This document shows positions 6,007 through 7,469 of a stretch of 7,469 bases of DNA, in pieces. The stretch is from Candidatus Uhrbacteria bacterium. GTDB lineage: Bacteria > Patescibacteriota > Patescibacteriia > UBA9934. The notes beneath the pieces were generated by a model that made no database searches, had not been told where the DNA came from, and saw only the letters and a program-made list of their open reading frames with translations. Numbering within the stretch: position 1 is the first letter of the stretch; the number at the start of each line of letters is the position of its first letter. Location: NCBI GenBank assembly GCA_030688135.1, contig JAUYIW010000009.1, positions 1 to 7,469 of the forward strand, in the 5' to 3' direction. The translations under genes were made by a program, and so were the position numbers.

Positions 6007-6035
6007 AAACTAGCAGTATTTTGGATGTTTGTCAA
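6007..6035 (-). promoter_or_regulatory. Sigma-70 type promoter of the helicase gene
   Basis: On the - strand a perfect -35 TTGACA (6030-6035) is separated by 17 bp from TAGTTT (6007-6012), which is preceded by TGC, an extended -10 element. The -10 itself matches only three of six consensus bases. The position is 56 bp or more before the chosen ATG, leaving a leader of about 50 nt. Confidence 0.7.
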
Positions 6036-6060
6036 GAAAAACCGCTATAATTTGCGGTTT
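6034..6060 (-). terminator. Terminator after the kinase / unknown-protein unit
   Basis: On the - strand AAACCGC (6054-6060), an 8-nt loop and GCGGTTT (6039-6045) form a 7-bp stem followed by TTCTT. It lies 37 bp after the stop of the 155-aa gene and directly abuts the -35 box of the helicase promoter. It therefore separates the kinase unit from the helicase. The stem is short, so termination may be partial. Confidence 0.6.
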
Positions 6061-6096
6061 ATTTGGCTTTTTAATTAAGATAACACTATGATCAAC

Positions 6097-6564
6097 TTAG
6101 AATATACCACCGAATAATTTATTATTATCTTTTTTTACCGATGTATCCTCAGTAGGAACCTCTTTATGGACAGGGGGATTTGTAGTAAGAATTTGATCCG
6201 GAGTTCCTGTTGTTGCTGTTCTACCTTGCGAATTTTGAATTGGATTTAGAGGTTCTGCACCGGCAACAGAACGAACCCATCCTGCAACACGAGTAGCCTC
6301 ACGTTCTACTGTAGGGCCATCGTATTCACCGGCATGCGCGCTTGTTCCTTGATAGCTGGCTTTTTTTTGATCAAGGTGCAAATTAAAAATAATGGTATCA
6401 CCTTTATCCTGAAGGTACATATGCATTCTTGGGTAAAATCCACTTGTTAGGCGTAAAATAAAACTGTCTTCATTTGTGTTTGGATCTCGAAATGGAGAGT
6501 ACCCGGCTTTTCTGAGTACGTCTAGTGGGTTTCGAACGTCTTGAGTTTTATATTCAAGTTTCAT
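6097..6564 (-). CDS. Conserved-looking hypothetical protein, 155 aa
   Basis: I do not recognise a named family. Residues 1-100 look like a compact alpha/beta domain: an N-terminal LDVLRKAGYSP helix-turn, FILRLTSGFYPRMHMYL and DTIIFNLHLDQKKASYQG strands, then SAHAGEYDGPTVEREATRVAGWV. Histidines H48, H63 and H77 are noticeable. Residues about 103-148 are rich in Thr, Pro, Asn, Gln and Lys, look disordered, and end in a hydrophobic KLFGGIF tail that resembles a short docking motif. There is no signal peptide or membrane span. The ATG overlaps the kinase stop as ATGA (6561-6564), so translation is probably coupled and the two products may work together. A hairpin terminator follows. My impression that similar proteins occur in other CPR genomes is memory-based and unverified. 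Confidence 0.85.
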   Translation of the reverse strand: MKLEYKTQDVRNPLDVLRKAGYSPFRDPNTNEDSFILRLTSGFYPRMHMYLQDKGDTIIFNLHLDQKKASYQGTSAHAGEYDGPTVEREATRVAGWVRSVAGAEPLNPIQNSQGRTATTGTPDQILTTNPPVHKEVPTEDTSVKKDNNKLFGGIF

Positions 6565-7205
6565 ATGTTTGCCTTAACAGAAACGGTTTGATAGAGTTTG
6601 CGTTTTTCCAGCTTTTTTAATCGATGCAGAAGTTCGTGACTCACAATAGAAATCCCATGATCGGCAACGCTTTGTACTGGCAGTTCTGCGTTTACTATGT
6701 AATCAGCGTATTGTTTTGAAGGCATAATAATTTCTCGCGCGCTTGGTATCATGATCTGATGTAAATATCCTTCTTCAACCCAGGGCTGACGCATAATCCT
6801 ACGTTTAATTTGACTGTCTTCAGATAAATTAAAAAATATTTTTAAATCCAGTAATTCGCGTAGCTCCGGATTAACAAGTGTCATAAATCCATCAACTAGC
6901 ATTATTTCAGCGGGGAAGACACACTTTTCTCCAATTTGACGATCATCTTTGCGAGAATAATTTGGCACTATTGCATGTTTACCGGATTTTAAATCGCTCG
7001 CCGCCCGGATTAAACCATCCCACTTAATGCTATTCGGATGATCCCAGTATATCCAATTTTTGAATTTTGGCACGTCTTCAATATCTTTAAAAAAGTCGTC
7101 AAGCTTTAAGCGCGAAACGTTTGCAAAGGTTGATTGAATAAGTCGGCAGAAAATTGATTTACCACCACCGCTCGGTCCTGCTATTCCAATAAGATACGGT
7201 TTCAT
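6561..7205 (-). CDS. Uridine kinase-like P-loop kinase
   Basis: This 214-aa protein belongs to the uridine kinase / phosphoribulokinase group of P-loop kinases. Visible motifs: Walker A GPSGGGKS (residues 10-17), LKLDDFFKD (34-41) at the place of the family's D-x-FY substrate loop, YWDHPNSIKWD (53-63) like the FDHP-x-AFD motif of uridine kinases, PNYSRKDD (81-88), IMLVDGFMTL (101-110) at the Walker B-like VEGI position, and an arginine-rich lid KRRIMRQ (134-140). The length fits the family. It likely phosphorylates uridine or cytidine with ATP or GTP, a salvage step expected in an organism with poor nucleotide synthesis. A nicotinamide riboside or other nucleoside kinase role is also possible, so I leave the symbol empty. 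The C-terminal 30 residues are basic. No ribosome binding site precedes the ATG; the promoter lies so close that the mRNA should be leaderless. It overlaps the next gene by 4 bp. Confidence 0.85.
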   Translation of the reverse strand: MKPYLIGIAGPSGGGKSIFCRLIQSTFANVSRLKLDDFFKDIEDVPKFKNWIYWDHPNSIKWDGLIRAASDLKSGKHAIVPNYSRKDDRQIGEKCVFPAEIMLVDGFMTLVNPELRELLDLKIFFNLSEDSQIKRRIMRQPWVEEGYLHQIMIPSAREIIMPSKQYADYIVNAELPVQSVADHGISIVSHELLHRLKKLEKRKLYQTVSVKANI

Positions 7206-7213
7206 ATAATCAT

Positions 7214-7241
7214 ATTATATCAGTATAGATTGGAATATAAA
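7214..7241 (-). promoter_or_regulatory. Promoter of the kinase unit, extended -10, leaderless start
   Basis: On the - strand TATAAT (7214-7219) is a perfect -10 preceded by TGA, giving an extended -10 element. TTTATA (7236-7241), 16 bp upstream, matches four of six -35 bases. Only 8 bp separate the -10 from the ATG at 7205, so transcription should begin about 0-2 nt before the start codon. Confidence 0.7.
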
Positions 7242-7261
7242 AATGGATCATACGCAATTTG

Positions 7262-7469
7262 GGTGGAAAATACATAGAGGCCAAAGGTTAGCTCAATCGG
7301 TAGAAGCGGCGAAGCTCTTGCTTTCTACCATCTCGAACCCGACTTAACTTTCTGCTGTCGGGTGAGAGATCTTTCGAACCCCACCATCTCGAGGAGCTTG
7401 CAATCCACGACGAGAGATCTTTCGCGGTTCGCTGAGATCTCCGAAAGATTTCTCCTCGCGACCTACAGA
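7262..7469. other. Unexplained GC-richer tail with hairpins and repeated motifs
   Basis: No convincing gene is seen in 7206-7469 beyond the kinase promoter. Three hairpins follow each other on the + strand. (1) GGTAGAA 7299-7305 pairs with TTCTACC 7323-7329. (2) ATCTC 7330-7334 plus ACCCGAC 7337-7343 pair with GTCGGGT 7357-7363 plus GAGAT 7366-7370, with a GA/GA internal loop. (3) A 13-base arm 7412-7424 pairs with 7442-7454, including one G·U. ACCATCTCGA occurs at 7327 and 7383, and GAGAGATCTTTCG at 7364 and 7412. TTAGCTCAATCGGTAGAAGC (7288-7307) resembles a tRNA D-arm with an extra A, but no matching acceptor, anticodon or T-arm is found. A 34-codon frame starts at 7243. Candidates are a structured RNA, a repeat element or a chimeric contig end. 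Confidence 0.5.

Noticed and set aside
7280..7395. Possible tRNA gene: TTAGCTCAATCGGTAGAAGC resembles a D-arm, and CCACCA occurs at 7381-7386
   Set aside because: The D-stem carries an extra base, no 7-bp acceptor stem pairs with the CCACCA region, there is no 5-bp anticodon stem with a 7-nt loop, and the TTCGAA strings lack a T-stem and the TTCRANY pattern on the same strand.

Overview
The window looks like a piece of a reduced bacterial genome, most likely Candidate Phyla Radiation (Patescibacteria; Parcubacteria-type). This is an inference from the style of the proteins, the short gene spacing, the weak or missing Shine-Dalgarno signals and the gene mixture, not from a marker gene. TGA is used as a stop codon (end of the kinase gene), so there is no sign of the TGA-as-glycine code of Gracilibacteria and Absconditabacteria.

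Left part, + strand (1-3539): the 3' part of gatA (amidotransferase subunit A), then a Y1/HUH transposase gene of the REP-associated (RAYT) kind bracketed by near-identical perfect palindromes, then lgt (prolipoprotein diacylglyceryl transferase) and a membrane-anchored DsbA/thioredoxin-fold oxidoreductase. lgt and the oxidoreductase are 10 bp apart and form a small envelope-protein unit. The palindrome copies extend into both neighbouring reading frames: they supply the last codons of the transposase and would supply the first codons of lgt if its upstream ATG were used. A 37-bp stretch (palindrome plus an AAATAAAG box) occurs in front of both ATGs, 710 bp apart.

Middle (3540-3686): two adjacent hairpins, one ending the rightward unit and one ending the leftward helicase gene, so transcription converges here.

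Right part, - strand (3687-7205): a 754-aa superfamily 2 DEAH helicase with its own promoter, a good ribosome binding site and a GC content above its neighbours. Its C-terminus resembles sigma-70 region 4. Upstream of it lies a two-gene unit: a uridine-kinase-like P-loop kinase overlapping by 4 bp (ATGA) a conserved-looking 155-aa protein of unknown function. The kinase has a perfect extended -10 box so close to its ATG that the mRNA should be leaderless or nearly so.

Right edge (7262-7469): a GC-richer stretch with no convincing gene but with three consecutive hairpins, repeated sub-motifs and a tRNA D-arm-like string. It may be a structured RNA, a repeat element or an assembly-edge artefact, and it is the least explained part of the window.
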